A stretch of 60,406 nt of DNA from JBDRED01 sp043820025 [NCBI: Elusimicrobiota bacterium]. Its GTDB lineage: Bacteria > RUG730 > JBDRED01. The notes beneath the pieces are model-generated. The model was not told where the DNA came from. It did not search any database and was given only the letters and a program-made list of their open reading frames with translations. The stretch is taken from assembly GCA_043820025.1 (NCBI GenBank), contig JBDRED010000009.1:1-60406 (forward strand). Direction: 5' to 3'. Both the position numbers and the translations under genes were made by a program. Shown here in pieces: positions 17,780-27,125 of the stretch (position 1 is its first letter; every line of letters starts with the position of its first letter).

Positions 17780-18952
17780 TTACATATTCTGTTCAATAAT
17801 TTTCACAAAAATCTCTGCTCCTAATACTAATGCCTTTTCATCAACATCAAATCTAGGGTTATGCCATGGATACACAATATTTTTATCTGCATTTTTGACT
17901 CCCAGATAAAAAAAAGCTCCGTTAATATAATTCAAATAATCCGCGAAATCCTCTCCGCCCATTGATGTTTTATCTATATAATATATTTTCTTTTCCCCTA
18001 AAACCGCTCTGCCTGCGTTATGCGCCTTTTCAACAGCGCTCTTAATATTTATAAGCGGATCGCCGACATACTCAATATCTATATTACCTTTAATCCCATA
18101 CTTCTTGCAAACATTTTTAACCGATTTCTTCATTTCAGCGTGAATCTTTTTTCTTGTGGCATTTGATATTGATCTGACAGTCCCGCTAAGCTCAATAGTT
18201 TTTGGAATAATGTTAAAGCCGGTGCCTCCATGAATTGTGCATATAGATAACACAGCAGGTTCATTTAGATTTAACTTCTCGGAAATAATATTCTGTAATT
18301 CTTGAACAAGCACGCAAGACGCAAGAATAGTGTGTTGAGTTTTATGCGGTTCAGCGGCATGCCCGCCGCTGCCTATGAGCGTAATATTAATTTTATCAAC
18401 AGCAGCCATCATAGCGCCGTAACGCAATCCTAATACTCCCGAAGGCAATGATGGAGCAACGTGCATACCAAATATTATATCCGGCTTAGGACTCTTTAAA
18501 CATCCTGAACTGATCATATGTTTTGCGCCGTCTCCGCCTTCCTCATTAGGCTGGAATATAAATCTTACGCTTCCGGAAAAATCACTTTTTCTTTTTGATA
18601 ATAATCTGGCTGCGCCTAACAACATGGCTACATGCGTGTCATGCCCGCACGCGTGCATAACACCCTTTATTTTTGAAGAATAGGCTTTACCGGTCTCCTC
18701 AATAATAGGCAAAGCGTCCATATCAGCGCGAAACGCTATTACTAACGCTTTGCCTGTTTTTACCTTTTTTGTTCCGCGCAATGTTGCAATAACGCCTGTT
18801 TTTGTTTTTGTCTTACTTGCTGTTATTCCGCATTTTTTTAACTCATCAAGTATAAGTTTTTGCGTTCGAAATTCTCTAAATCCCAGCTCCGGATATTTAT
18901 GAATTTTATGCCTAATATTAATTATATATTTTTCTAATTCATTTCTTGTCAT
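17780..18952 (-). CDS. M20-family metal-dependent amidohydrolase
   Basis: The 390-residue protein shows the M20 (peptidase T/ACY1 or hippurate-hydrolase type) signatures: IRHKIHKYPELGFREFRTQKLI at the start, FRADMDALPI, the metal motif MHACGHDTHVAMLLGAA, FQPNEEGGDGAKHMI with the catalytic glutamates, and the dimerisation segment GSGGHAAEPHKTQHTI. The C-terminal MGGEDFADYLN provides the last metal ligand. Such enzymes cleave N-acyl amino acids or peptides such as N-acetyl-diaminopimelate or hippurate. The real substrate cannot be decided from sequence. Cytoplasmic, normal length. Confidence 0.9.
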   Translation of the reverse strand: MTRNELEKYIINIRHKIHKYPELGFREFRTQKLILDELKKCGITASKTKTKTGVIATLRGTKKVKTGKALVIAFRADMDALPIIEETGKAYSSKIKGVMHACGHDTHVAMLLGAARLLSKRKSDFSGSVRFIFQPNEEGGDGAKHMISSGCLKSPKPDIIFGMHVAPSLPSGVLGLRYGAMMAAVDKINITLIGSGGHAAEPHKTQHTILASCVLVQELQNIISEKLNLNEPAVLSICTIHGGTGFNIIPKTIELSGTVRSISNATRKKIHAEMKKSVKNVCKKYGIKGNIDIEYVGDPLINIKSAVEKAHNAGRAVLGEKKIYYIDKTSMGGEDFADYLNYINGAFFYLGVKNADKNIVYPWHNPRFDVDEKALVLGAEIFVKIIEQNM

Positions 18953-18991
18953 TTTAAATCCTCTTCAATTCCATATTCTGAATTCTATAAT

Positions 18992-19882
18992 CTAAGCTAA
19001 TGCTTTCATTGCTTCAGGCAAAAATTCAATTATATCGCTGGCAATAAGGCTTTCCTTTCCGTATTTATTTACCGCAAGATCTCCAGCCAAACCGTGAAGA
19101 AAAACGCCATAAGCAATTCTTTTTAATAAGTCTTTCTTTTTCTCAATATCCGGATCTGCGCATAACGCTCCGAGCATACCTGATAACACATCGCCTGTCC
19201 CTGCCGTAGCCATTCCGGAATTGCCTGTAGTATTCTCTATTATATCATTTCCGTCAGAGATTATTGTGTGATATCCTTTTAGCACGCAGATCAAATTATT
19301 GCGCTGCGCTATTTTTTTTACCAAACTTTTCTTTTGTGATTTTATAAAATCCACATCCAAACCTAAAAACCTCGCAAACTCATAATAATGCGGAGTTATC
19401 ACAAGTTTTGATTTATGTTTAATTTGTTTTTCTAAATTTACCATTCCTTCAAACGCGTTTATACCGTCTGCGTCTAATATTGTTGGCAAGGTTACTCTTT
19501 CTATCAAATTTCTAATAAACGCCTTAACTGTTTTATCTTTTGATAACCCGGGCCCAAGCACAACAGACGCCACGCGCCTGGTCTTTATAAAATCAAGTAT
19601 TGTATCCTGCGCTTTGCTTGAAAGCGTTCCGTTTTTAGTTACAGGCATTGGCAGGGTCATTATTTCGGGAATGCTGTTCGCTACTATAGGATAGATTGAC
19701 TCCGGCACAGCGCAGGTTACGAGCCCGGCGCCTGTCCTAAGCGCGGCTAAACCTGCGAGAGAAACACAGCCTGTCATGCTTTTTGAACCTGCAATAACAA
19801 GCACATGGCCATAATCATATTTAGAAGTATCCGGCTTCCTTTTCCCTAAAATACCTTTGAAATATTTTTTTGTTATCTTCAT
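18992..19882 (-). CDS. nnrD: ADP/ATP-dependent NAD(P)H-hydrate dehydratase
   Basis: I chose the ATG at 19882 (MKITKKYFKGIL) with GGGAAG just upstream rather than an earlier start at 19951 inside acpS, which would add 23 atypical residues. The 296-residue product has the ribokinase-like YjeF C-terminal domain: GHVLVIAGSKSMTGCVSLAGLAALRTGAGLVT, VLGPGLSKD, TPHYYEFARFLG and the catalytic NTTGNSGMATAGTGDVLSGMLGAL. It repairs hydrated NAD(P)H. The epimerase domain usually fused in front is absent and no separate nnrE is in the window. acpS next to it is a common arrangement. Confidence 0.92.
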   Translation of the reverse strand: MKITKKYFKGILGKRKPDTSKYDYGHVLVIAGSKSMTGCVSLAGLAALRTGAGLVTCAVPESIYPIVANSIPEIMTLPMPVTKNGTLSSKAQDTILDFIKTRRVASVVLGPGLSKDKTVKAFIRNLIERVTLPTILDADGINAFEGMVNLEKQIKHKSKLVITPHYYEFARFLGLDVDFIKSQKKSLVKKIAQRNNLICVLKGYHTIISDGNDIIENTTGNSGMATAGTGDVLSGMLGALCADPDIEKKKDLLKRIAYGVFLHGLAGDLAVNKYGKESLIASDIIEFLPEAMKALA

Positions 19883-19908
19883 ACTTCCCTTATTCCGTAT
19901 TCTATATT

Positions 19909-20259
19909 CTATTTGCAATACACAACATACGCTACCGCATACTTCTCGCAATGCGACAGAGACACTGATAAATAAGATTCATATTTTTTCCAAGAATTCG
20001 TTAAACATACTACCGGCCTGCCGCTATCCTCGTGCGAGATTGTAATATCTTTGAACGGGATATCCCTCTTGCCTAAAGCTTTAATGACCGCTTCTTTTGC
20101 GGCAAATCTTACGGCAAAGTGTTCAGCGTACCTTTTATGTTTATTGCAATAATTTATCTCGTCATCGTTGAAGACCCTTGATGAGAAACTATCATTCTTA
20201 TCAATTAAATCTTTTATTCTTTCAACTTCGATAATATCAACACCTACTTCAATCTTCAT
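19909..20259 (-). CDS. acpS: Holo-[acyl-carrier-protein] synthase
   Basis: The 116-residue protein has the AcpS signatures VGVDIIEVERI (metal-binding Asp 8) and FAVRFAAKEAVIKALG (metal-binding Glu), plus SGRPVV and the C-terminal SLSHCEKYAVAYVV. It transfers phosphopantetheine from coenzyme A to acyl carrier protein for fatty-acid synthesis. Length is typical for the trimeric bacterial class. It lies between glmS and nnrD. Confidence 0.95.
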   Translation of the reverse strand: MKIEVGVDIIEVERIKDLIDKNDSFSSRVFNDDEINYCNKHKRYAEHFAVRFAAKEAVIKALGKRDIPFKDITISHEDSGRPVVCLTNSWKKYESYLSVSLSHCEKYAVAYVVYCK

Positions 20260-20312
20260 AAAAACCCCGTCTCTTTGCGCGCAGCGCTATATAGATATTT
20301 TACCCCGCATCT

Positions 20313-22166
20313 CTATTCTACAGTTACGCTCTTTGCCAAATTTCTCGGCTGATCAACGTCACAGCCGCGCCTTTCAGCAATATAATAAGCGATAAGTTGA
20401 AGCGGCACAATATTAATAAGAGGAGAAAGCGCTTCAATAGTCTTTGGCATATAGCACACATACTGAACTTTCTGTCCAATTATCTTATCTCCTTTAGTAG
20501 CCAGAGCAAGAATTATTCCGTCACGGGCGCGCGCTTCTGAAATATTTCCAAGCACCTTTTCATACACCCTTGACTCTGTCGCAATCGCCAGCACCGGCAT
20601 ATTTTCATCAATAAGAGCTATGGGGCCATGCTTCATTTCTCCGGCAGGGTACCCTTCAGCGTGTATATACGATATTTCCTTTAGCTTCAACGCGCCTTCA
20701 AGAGCTATCGGATAATTAATATTCCTTCCTATATATAAAAAACTTTGTTTTTTAAAAAAAGCCTTTGCCCATTTTTCTATCTCAGCCGGCGACTGTTTTA
20801 AAACTCGTTCAACCTGTCTTGGAATCCTCATAAGAGCTTCTAAAATCTCCCGGCTTTTATTTTTTGTCATATATTTTTTTCTTCTGCCTAAATATATTCC
20901 AAATAAATATAACGCTAAAAGCTGGCCGGACAACGCCTTAGTAGACGCAACTCCTATCTCAGGCCCGCAGCGCGTATAGATAATATTATCCGCCTCGCGC
21001 GCAATACTGGAATCCACAACATTGCATATAACCAAATTTTTAACCTTACTCTTTTTCGCAGCCTTAAAACTCGCGATTGTGTCAGCTGTTTCGCCGGACT
21101 GGCTGATAGCTATCACAAGCACATCCTTATCCAAAATATGATGCCTGTATCTAAATTCCGAACCAATATCCACCTCACAAGGCACTCCGGCCCATTCCTC
21201 AATAACAAACTTTCCTACCAATGCGGCGTGGTACGATGTGCCGCACGCTAATATTATTATTTTTTTTATAGAATTTATTTCTTTGTCGTTAAATGTCACA
21301 TTTTCCAAAAAAACATCCGCCTTGTTTATATCTATTCTGCCGCGCATTGTGTCGCGAAGTATCTCCGGCTGTTCATGGATCTCCTTTAACATAAAATGCT
21401 TATACCCGCCCTTTTCAGCAAGCACGGGATCCCAGCTTATCGTAGTTATTTTCTTATTTATCTTTTTATTATTTTTATCAAATATGGAGATTTCATTCTC
21501 TTTTAGGAGCGCTGTCTCGTCATCATCCAGAGCAATTATTTTATTAGTGTAAGATAAAACAGCGGGCACATCGGACGCCAAAAATGATTCTTTTTTCCCA
21601 ACGCCGATAATCAAAGGACTGCTTCTGCGCGCCGCTACTATAGTGTGCGGATCATCAGCGCAGATAACGCCTAATGCATACGAGCCTTCCAGCTTTGCAA
21701 CAGCGCTCTGCACAGCCTTAAGAAGCGGCTCGTTTTTTCTTGCTTTTATATTTGCGTAATAATAATTTTCTATAAGGTGCGCGATAATTTCCGTATCTGT
21801 TTCTGAATCAAAGGAATGTTTTTTCTGCAAAGATTTTAGCAGGCCAAGATAGTTTTCAATTATACCGTTATGCACTACTACTATTCTGCCGCTGCAGTCT
21901 GTGTGCGGATGCGCGTTTTCCCACGAAGGCTTGCCATGCGTAGCCCATCTCGTATGCCCAAGGCCTATTCCTGAAGACAAAGATTCGTGCGAAAGAACCT
22001 CTTCAAGATTAATTAGCTTTCCAACACTGCGTTTGACGAACAATTCATCATTTTCTATAACAGCTATACCCGCAGAATCATATCCTCTGTATTCAAGCCG
22101 CTTTAATCCATCAACTAAAACTCTATCAGCTGTTCGCCCGCCGACATAACCGATTATTCCACACAC
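20313..22166 (-). CDS. glmS: Glutamine-fructose-6-phosphate aminotransferase
   Basis: The start is the GTG at 22166, not the TTG at 22178: GGGAGG lies four bases before it, and the GATase requires its catalytic cysteine as the first residue after Met removal (then MCGIIGYVGG). The 617-residue enzyme has an N-terminal Ntn glutaminase domain (YRGYDSAGIAV, LGHTRWATHGKPS, HNGIIENY) and two SIS isomerase domains (ACGTSYHAALVGK, AISQSGETADT, AEGYPAGEMKHGPIALI, closing with PRNLAKSVTVE). It makes glucosamine-6-phosphate for peptidoglycan and lipopolysaccharide. glmM lies nearby. No glmS ribozyme was seen in the 56-base upstream gap. Confidence 0.97.
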   Translation of the reverse strand: MCGIIGYVGGRTADRVLVDGLKRLEYRGYDSAGIAVIENDELFVKRSVGKLINLEEVLSHESLSSGIGLGHTRWATHGKPSWENAHPHTDCSGRIVVVHNGIIENYLGLLKSLQKKHSFDSETDTEIIAHLIENYYYANIKARKNEPLLKAVQSAVAKLEGSYALGVICADDPHTIVAARRSSPLIIGVGKKESFLASDVPAVLSYTNKIIALDDDETALLKENEISIFDKNNKKINKKITTISWDPVLAEKGGYKHFMLKEIHEQPEILRDTMRGRIDINKADVFLENVTFNDKEINSIKKIIILACGTSYHAALVGKFVIEEWAGVPCEVDIGSEFRYRHHILDKDVLVIAISQSGETADTIASFKAAKKSKVKNLVICNVVDSSIAREADNIIYTRCGPEIGVASTKALSGQLLALYLFGIYLGRRKKYMTKNKSREILEALMRIPRQVERVLKQSPAEIEKWAKAFFKKQSFLYIGRNINYPIALEGALKLKEISYIHAEGYPAGEMKHGPIALIDENMPVLAIATESRVYEKVLGNISEARARDGIILALATKGDKIIGQKVQYVCYMPKTIEALSPLINIVPLQLIAYYIAERRGCDVDQPRNLAKSVTVE

Positions 22167-22222
22167 ATTGCCTCCCAAAAATACCGGCGCATTTTACCTA
22201 ACGCGAAGCGCCATTACTAAAA

Positions 22223-22948
22223 TCAAATATTTTTATTATTAATTATCTTCTTCATTTCCTGTATCGCCCTTTCGAGTCCTACAAAAACAGCGCGGCTAAT
22301 AATACTATGCCCTATATTTAATTCATGCATTCCTTTAATCTTTGCAACCTGCGCAGTATTAATATAATTAAGGCCATGACCGGCATTTAAAACAAGCCCT
22401 GATTCTATAACATATCTGCCTGCCTCAATAAGCGTTATTAATTCTTCATTAATTTTTTCTTTATTATTAGCGTTCGCGTACGCGCCTGTGTGCAGTTCAA
22501 CAACGCCTGCCCCAACTTCCTTCGACGCTGTTATCTGGCGTTTATCGGGATTAATAAAAAGACTAACGACTGAGCCTGTATTCTGTAATTTCTTAATAAT
22601 CTTCTTAAGCTGTTCCTTATTTCTCTCAACATCCAGCCCGCCCTCAGTCGTTAACTCCGCTCTCTTCTCAGGAACTAAACAAATATTAGCCGGCTTTACG
22701 TCGCATGCTATTTTAATTATTTCTTCTGAAACCGCCATCTCGAGATTTAAAGGAATCTTTAAATTTTTCTTTATTTCATAAACATCATTGTCCTGAATAT
22801 GGCGCCTGTCCTCTCTTAAATGTATTGTTATACCGTCTGCTCCGGCGCGCTCAGCTGTTAATGCCGCTTCAATCACGCTGGGCTCATAGCCAAGCCTTGC
22901 CTGACGCAGAGTCGCAATATGATCTATGTTTATGCCTAATCTAACCAT
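22223..22948 (-). CDS. pdxJ: Pyridoxine 5'-phosphate synthase
   Basis: The 241-residue protein matches PdxJ throughout: LGINIDHIATLRQARLG at the N-terminus, GADGITIHLREDRRHIQD, NLEMAVSEEI, CLVPEKRAELTTEGGLDV, VELHTGAYA and LNIGHSIISRAVFVGL. PdxJ joins deoxyxylulose 5-phosphate and 3-amino-acetone phosphate to form pyridoxine phosphate (DXP-dependent B6 route). The aminoacetone precursor needs other pdx genes not seen here. It begins 3 bases after the glmM stop, so it is translationally close to it. Confidence 0.96.
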   Translation of the reverse strand: MVRLGINIDHIATLRQARLGYEPSVIEAALTAERAGADGITIHLREDRRHIQDNDVYEIKKNLKIPLNLEMAVSEEIIKIACDVKPANICLVPEKRAELTTEGGLDVERNKEQLKKIIKKLQNTGSVVSLFINPDKRQITASKEVGAGVVELHTGAYANANNKEKINEELITLIEAGRYVIESGLVLNAGHGLNYINTAQVAKIKGMHELNIGHSIISRAVFVGLERAIQEMKKIINNKNI

Positions 22949-22951
22949 TTT

Positions 22952-24322
22952 TTATTCCAATTCTTTTTTTATTAATTCCGCGTAGCCGCCAGCCATATCC
23001 TCTATTTCTTCTTTATTCCTGCCTTCAATCATAACCCTCAGTAACGGCTCTGTGCCTGAGTAACGCACATTAATTCTGCCTTCAGAGCCAAGACTATTCT
23101 TAATTGTATTATATCTTTCTTTTAACTTGGGAATTGCCATTATATCTTTCTTTTCTCTCACTTTCACATTGATTAGTATCTGCGGCAATTTTTTTATTAT
23201 TCCGCCTAATTCAGAAAGTCTTTTCCCTTTTTCTTTCACTATTCTTAGTATTTGCAGCGCTGTAAGCATACCATCGCCTGTAACGCTGTAATCTCTAAAA
23301 ATAATATGCCCTGACTGCTCGCCGCCTAAATTTAAATCATTAGTCTTCATGGCCTCATAAACATATCTGTCGCCTACTCCTGTCTCTATGGTCTTAATAC
23401 CCATATCATTCATTGCAAGCTTAAGGCCAAGATTGGTCATAATTGTAATAATGAGAGTATTATTCTTTAGCCTTCCTTGTTCCTTTAATGAAACAGCCGC
23501 GATTGCCATTAAATGATCGCCGTCAAGATCGCTTCCTTTCTCGTCAGTAAAAAGCACTCTGTCTCCGTCGCCGTCAAAAGCAAAACCAAGATCAGCGTTG
23601 TTTTCTCTAACAGACCTCATTATATCTTCTTTATGCAAAGAACCGCAGTCCGCATTAATGTTCTTGCCATTCGGTTTACAATTTATCGCTATAACATCAG
23701 CGCCTAATTCTTGAAAAAAATTTGGCGCAATCTTATAGAGCGCTCCGTTCGCGCAGTCAATCACAACCTTCATGCCTTTTAGGTTAAATTCTTTTGGCAC
23801 AGTAGAGAGTAAAAATTTCTTGTATTCCTCAGACGCCTTTATTGGCCCGGTATTAGTATGATCAAACCCCAGTCTATATTCATCGTCAACATTCGGTATA
23901 TCTGAAGTTTTGTAAAATTCCTGTTCTATCTCATATTCCAAATTATCCGGCAGTTTCTCGCCCGAACCGGAAAAGAATTTAATTCCATTATACTCCCAAG
24001 TATTATGCGACGCTGAAATTACAACTCCGCATATACAGCCTAATTGTTTAACCAAAAAACTTATAGCGGGAGTAGGCGCCACTCCCGCATTATGGATAGT
24101 AAATCCTCCGGACATAAAGCCGCTGCAAAGCGCATCGAATATATGTCCTCGTGACGAGCGGGTATCGCCGCCTATAATAACTCTCTTTGTGGATTTATCA
24201 TTATAATTTTTACTTAAAATACCGGAAGCCGCATAAGCGATTTTTTTTATTGTATCGTCATTTAGCGGATACTCGCCTGCAATGCCTCTAATGCCGTCCG
24301 TGCCAAAAAGCTTTTTTTTCAT
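22952..24322 (-). CDS. glmM: Phosphoglucosamine mutase
   Basis: The ATG at 24322 (MKKKLFGTDGIRG) matches the normal family start; a TTG six codons earlier is unlikely. The 456-residue protein has the phosphoserine active-site loop GVVISASHNTWEYNGIKFF, the metal loop FDGDGDRVLFTD, the sugar-binding loop GGEQSGHIIF and the phosphate loop VRYSGTEPLLRVM. It interconverts glucosamine-6- and 1-phosphate for UDP-GlcNAc synthesis. It follows cdaA, as in many genomes where the cyclase and GlmM interact. Confidence 0.96.
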   Translation of the reverse strand: MKKKLFGTDGIRGIAGEYPLNDDTIKKIAYAASGILSKNYNDKSTKRVIIGGDTRSSRGHIFDALCSGFMSGGFTIHNAGVAPTPAISFLVKQLGCICGVVISASHNTWEYNGIKFFSGSGEKLPDNLEYEIEQEFYKTSDIPNVDDEYRLGFDHTNTGPIKASEEYKKFLLSTVPKEFNLKGMKVVIDCANGALYKIAPNFFQELGADVIAINCKPNGKNINADCGSLHKEDIMRSVRENNADLGFAFDGDGDRVLFTDEKGSDLDGDHLMAIAAVSLKEQGRLKNNTLIITIMTNLGLKLAMNDMGIKTIETGVGDRYVYEAMKTNDLNLGGEQSGHIIFRDYSVTGDGMLTALQILRIVKEKGKRLSELGGIIKKLPQILINVKVREKKDIMAIPKLKERYNTIKNSLGSEGRINVRYSGTEPLLRVMIEGRNKEEIEDMAGGYAELIKKELE

Positions 24323-24387
24323 AAAATATTCCGTAACCAAAATATTCGCTCAAATAAATTTTCCAATCTAAAAAATTACAAGTGGTC

Positions 24388-25278
24388 TTAACTATATTTA
24401 ACGTAATACCACAATAATAAAGCTAATGCTATTGATACTATCTTTGCGTTTAAATTTTTCTTTAAATTTTCTTCTGACCAGATCCGCCTGCTCCACTTTA
24501 GAAAATTTACCTCATGTTCTTCGTAACACTTGCGTAGTTCTCTCTTTAATTCTTTAAGCCCGACATTCCATGTTATATCGCCGTTCTCAACTATAGAAAC
24601 CTGGCCTGTCTCCTCTGAAACTACTATTACAATAGCGTCCGATACCTCGGTTATGCCAAGCGCGGCTCTATGCCTTGTTCCGACTGTCTTTGGCAGGTCT
24701 TCGCGTTTTGTAAGCGGAAGAAAAGACGCGGCAGACGCGATCTTATCATGTTTAATAATTACTGCTCCATCGTGCAAAGGCGCATACATCATAAATATTG
24801 ACTCTAAAAGCTCAGTTGACACCTCTGCTTCCATAATTACTCCCTGATCAATATATCCCTTAAGCCCAATCTCTCTTTCTAAAACAATTATCGCTCCTGT
24901 TCTGCGCAAAGAAAAAGCCGTAACAGCGGCTATTATACGCTCCATGCTTTCACTGCATATACGGATTGCTGAAAACCTGCCTCTGCCAACAGCCGCCAGC
25001 GCGCTCCTAATCTCAGGCTGAAATATAATAACAGCGGCAATAAGCGCAACTGCCCATAAACTCCTTAAAAGCCATTCCACTATAGTAAAATTAAAAACCT
25101 GAGATATGACTGTGAAAACAAACAGCACTATAATTCCTCTAAGCATGAGCAGCGCGCGGGAATGTTTAATGAGAAGATATGCCCTGTAAAAAATATATGT
25201 AACAATTAAAACATCTAGAGCCTGGACACAAATCGCGCCGAATTGCTTAATTATTTGCATAGTATTTTCAATTTCCAT
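24388..25278 (-). CDS. cdaA: Membrane diadenylate cyclase CdaA with C-terminal CdaR-like anchor
   Basis: The 296-residue protein has three N-terminal membrane helices (to about residue 85) and a DAC domain with the ATP-binding motifs DGA (170-172) and RHR (202-204, in GTRHRAALGITE). It condenses two ATP to c-di-AMP, a second messenger of wall and osmotic homeostasis. After the usual end (about residue 265) it continues with NLKKNLNAKIVSIALALLLWYYVKYS, a fourth hydrophobic helix that looks like the N-terminal anchor of CdaR/YbbR proteins. Normally cdaR lies between cdaA and glmM; here only 65 bases separate them and no cdaR exists. The gene overlaps folP by 11 bases. Confidence 0.93.
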   Translation of the reverse strand: MEIENTMQIIKQFGAICVQALDVLIVTYIFYRAYLLIKHSRALLMLRGIIVLFVFTVISQVFNFTIVEWLLRSLWAVALIAAVIIFQPEIRSALAAVGRGRFSAIRICSESMERIIAAVTAFSLRRTGAIIVLEREIGLKGYIDQGVIMEAEVSTELLESIFMMYAPLHDGAVIIKHDKIASAASFLPLTKREDLPKTVGTRHRAALGITEVSDAIVIVVSEETGQVSIVENGDITWNVGLKELKRELRKCYEEHEVNFLKWSRRIWSEENLKKNLNAKIVSIALALLLWYYVKYS

Positions 25279-26464
25279 TTTTTATTGCTCCTATAATACG
25301 CACTGCTCGATAAGTTTCCAAAACATCGTGCACGCGCAAGACCGGAATATTTTTCATACTTGCGTATACAGACGCCGCAAGCGTTCCTTCAAATCTGTCA
25401 TTGACCGGTAAATTTAAAATATTTCCAATAAATGATTTTTTAGATGTTCCTAAAACTATTGGATATCCCAAAGATTTAAACTCATCTATTCTTCTTAATA
25501 TTTCAAGATTATGCTCGAGAGTCTTTCCAAACCCTATACCCGGATCAATAAATATTGCGTTATCCTTTATTCCTTTTTTAATCGCATATTTAATTCTTTC
25601 GGTAAAAAAACCTAAAATATCAGCTACAACATCGCCATATTTTGGATTTTTTTGCATTGAATGCGGCTCTCCCTGCATATGCATTATTATTACAGGAGTC
25701 TTATACTTAGCCGCAGCATCAACCATTCGCGAGTCAAACCTTAAACCGGAAATATCATTTATTATGTCTGCTCCCGCTTTAATCGCCTTCTCAGCCACAT
25801 CTGCCTTATAGGTATCAATTGATATTGGGATAGAATATTTTTTTCTAATCCTTTTTATCACGGGAATTATTCTTTGCATTTCCTCGTACGATGAAACAGG
25901 TATTGATCCGGGCCTTGTTGACTCACCGCCAATATCCAATATATCCGCTCCATCGGTTATTAAGCTTTTTGCTCTATTAAACGCGTCATCCTCAGAATAA
26001 AATGCGCCTCCGTCGGAGAATGAATCAGGCGTAATATTTAATACGCCCATAATCCGCGTATTCTTACCAAATGTTTTTGTTTTTTTTCCTATTTTTAATT
26101 TCCAATTATTTTTATCGTAATTATTTATTGCGCATTTAATCTGCTTTGCCATGTCGCTAAGCCCATACGGCTGAAACCTAAGCTTTTGCACCAGTTTATT
26201 CAGCTGTTTTATAGTGCCAAGCACAGCGCACGAGTTTTCCCCCTTATCAAACCTGACAACATCCGCATGCACAGCCGCTTCTCCGCCGAGCGAAAGCATT
26301 TCTTGTTTTAAAATAACAGCAGCCTGGTTTTTTATTTTATCAATAACAAGCGCTCTGTGCAGCGCTTTGCCTTTCATGTATCTTACGCCCTCATTTGAAA
26401 CGCCGACTGACTCAAGAAGCCTTGACGAATCGCTTTCATTATTCAGCTCTACTACTCTTATCAT
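25268..26464 (-). CDS. folP: Dihydropteroate synthase with N-terminal extension
   Basis: The ATG at 26464 (MIRVVELN) has a GGGGG Shine-Dalgarno five bases upstream and is preferred over the one at 26512. The C-terminal 270 residues are a TIM-barrel DHPS: MGVLNITPDSFSDGG, DILDIGGESTRPGS, NDISGLRF, IIMHMQGEPHSMQ, FIDPGIGFGKTLEHN and the closing VLRVHDVLETYRAVRI. The first 130 residues are an extra domain (LGGEAAVHADVVRFDKGENSC) seen in some longer bacterial and archaeal DHPS proteins, whose role is not established. It joins p-aminobenzoate to the pterin in folate synthesis. folE lies just upstream. Confidence 0.93.
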   Translation of the reverse strand: MIRVVELNNESDSSRLLESVGVSNEGVRYMKGKALHRALVIDKIKNQAAVILKQEMLSLGGEAAVHADVVRFDKGENSCAVLGTIKQLNKLVQKLRFQPYGLSDMAKQIKCAINNYDKNNWKLKIGKKTKTFGKNTRIMGVLNITPDSFSDGGAFYSEDDAFNRAKSLITDGADILDIGGESTRPGSIPVSSYEEMQRIIPVIKRIRKKYSIPISIDTYKADVAEKAIKAGADIINDISGLRFDSRMVDAAAKYKTPVIIMHMQGEPHSMQKNPKYGDVVADILGFFTERIKYAIKKGIKDNAIFIDPGIGFGKTLEHNLEILRRIDEFKSLGYPIVLGTSKKSFIGNILNLPVNDRFEGTLAASVYASMKNIPVLRVHDVLETYRAVRIIGAIKNGN

Positions 26465-26546
26465 ATTCCCCCGCCATAAAAGCGTTCCTTCTATCGCGCT
26501 ATTATTGAGCATACGGCAATAATAATTTTATGCGCTTCGCATAACG

Positions 26547-27125
26547 CTAAACGCGTATAAGAGACATTGCTTCTGACCTTGTGCGCGCGTCCTTTAGAAA
26601 AACTCCGCGCATCACAGACGTAACGGTTTTTGATCCCGGTTTTTTTACGCCCCTCATAGTCATGCAAAAATGCTCGGCTTCTATAACAACCATAACGCCC
26701 TGAGGCTCAATCACATTATTAATCGCGTCAGCTATCTGCGTCGTCAATCTTTCTTGAAGCTGCAGTCTTCTTGAGCATGTTTCAACAACGCGCGCTATTT
26801 TAGAAAGGCCCGTGATCTTGTCCTTGTTTGGTATATACGCCACATGTGCCTTACCCACAAAGGGAAGCAAATGGTGCTCGCACATTGAATAAAGAGGAAT
26901 ATCTTTAATTAGAACAATCTCCTCGTAATTTTCCTCTTCGTAATATACCCGGAGATCGTCTTCCGGATTTTTAAAGCTTCCGGCAACGAGCTCCTCATAC
27001 ATCCTCGCAACGCGCTGAGGCGTATTTTTCAGGCCTTCCCTATTAATATTCTCTCCAATAGCCTCGAGAATATCCCTCACAGCTTTTTCTATTTTTGGTT
27101 TATCAATTTTTTTATTTTCCATCAT
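26547..27125 (-). CDS. folE: GTP cyclohydrolase I
   Basis: The start is one of two adjacent ATG codons (27125 or 27122) that overlap the ftsH end; an earlier frame start at 27167 lies deep in ftsH. The product of about 192 residues is type IA GTP cyclohydrolase: [15 protein letters not shown], zinc ligands in [10 protein letters not shown] and [11 protein letters not shown], and [21 protein letters not shown]. It makes dihydroneopterin triphosphate, the first step of folate synthesis. The folE-folP neighbours fit this pathway. Cytoplasmic. Confidence 0.95.
   Translation of the reverse strand: MMENKKIDKPKIEKAVRDILEAIGENINREGLKNTPQRVARMYEELVAGSFKNPEDDLRVYYEEENYEEIVLIKDIPLYSMCEHHLLPFVGKAHVAYIPNKDKITGLSKIARVVETCSRRLQLQERLTTQIADAINNVIEPQGVMVVIEAEHFCMTMRGVKKPGSKTVTSVMRGVFLKDARTRSEAMSLIRV

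Noticed and set aside
19882-19951. Longer N-terminus of nnrD starting inside acpS
   Set aside because: The added 23 residues do not resemble the family, and a good start with GGGAAG is found at 19882.
22167-22222. glmS ribozyme upstream of glmS
   Set aside because: The gap is only about 56 bases and shows no ribozyme core; pdxJ-glmM lie upstream or downstream in a normal cluster.
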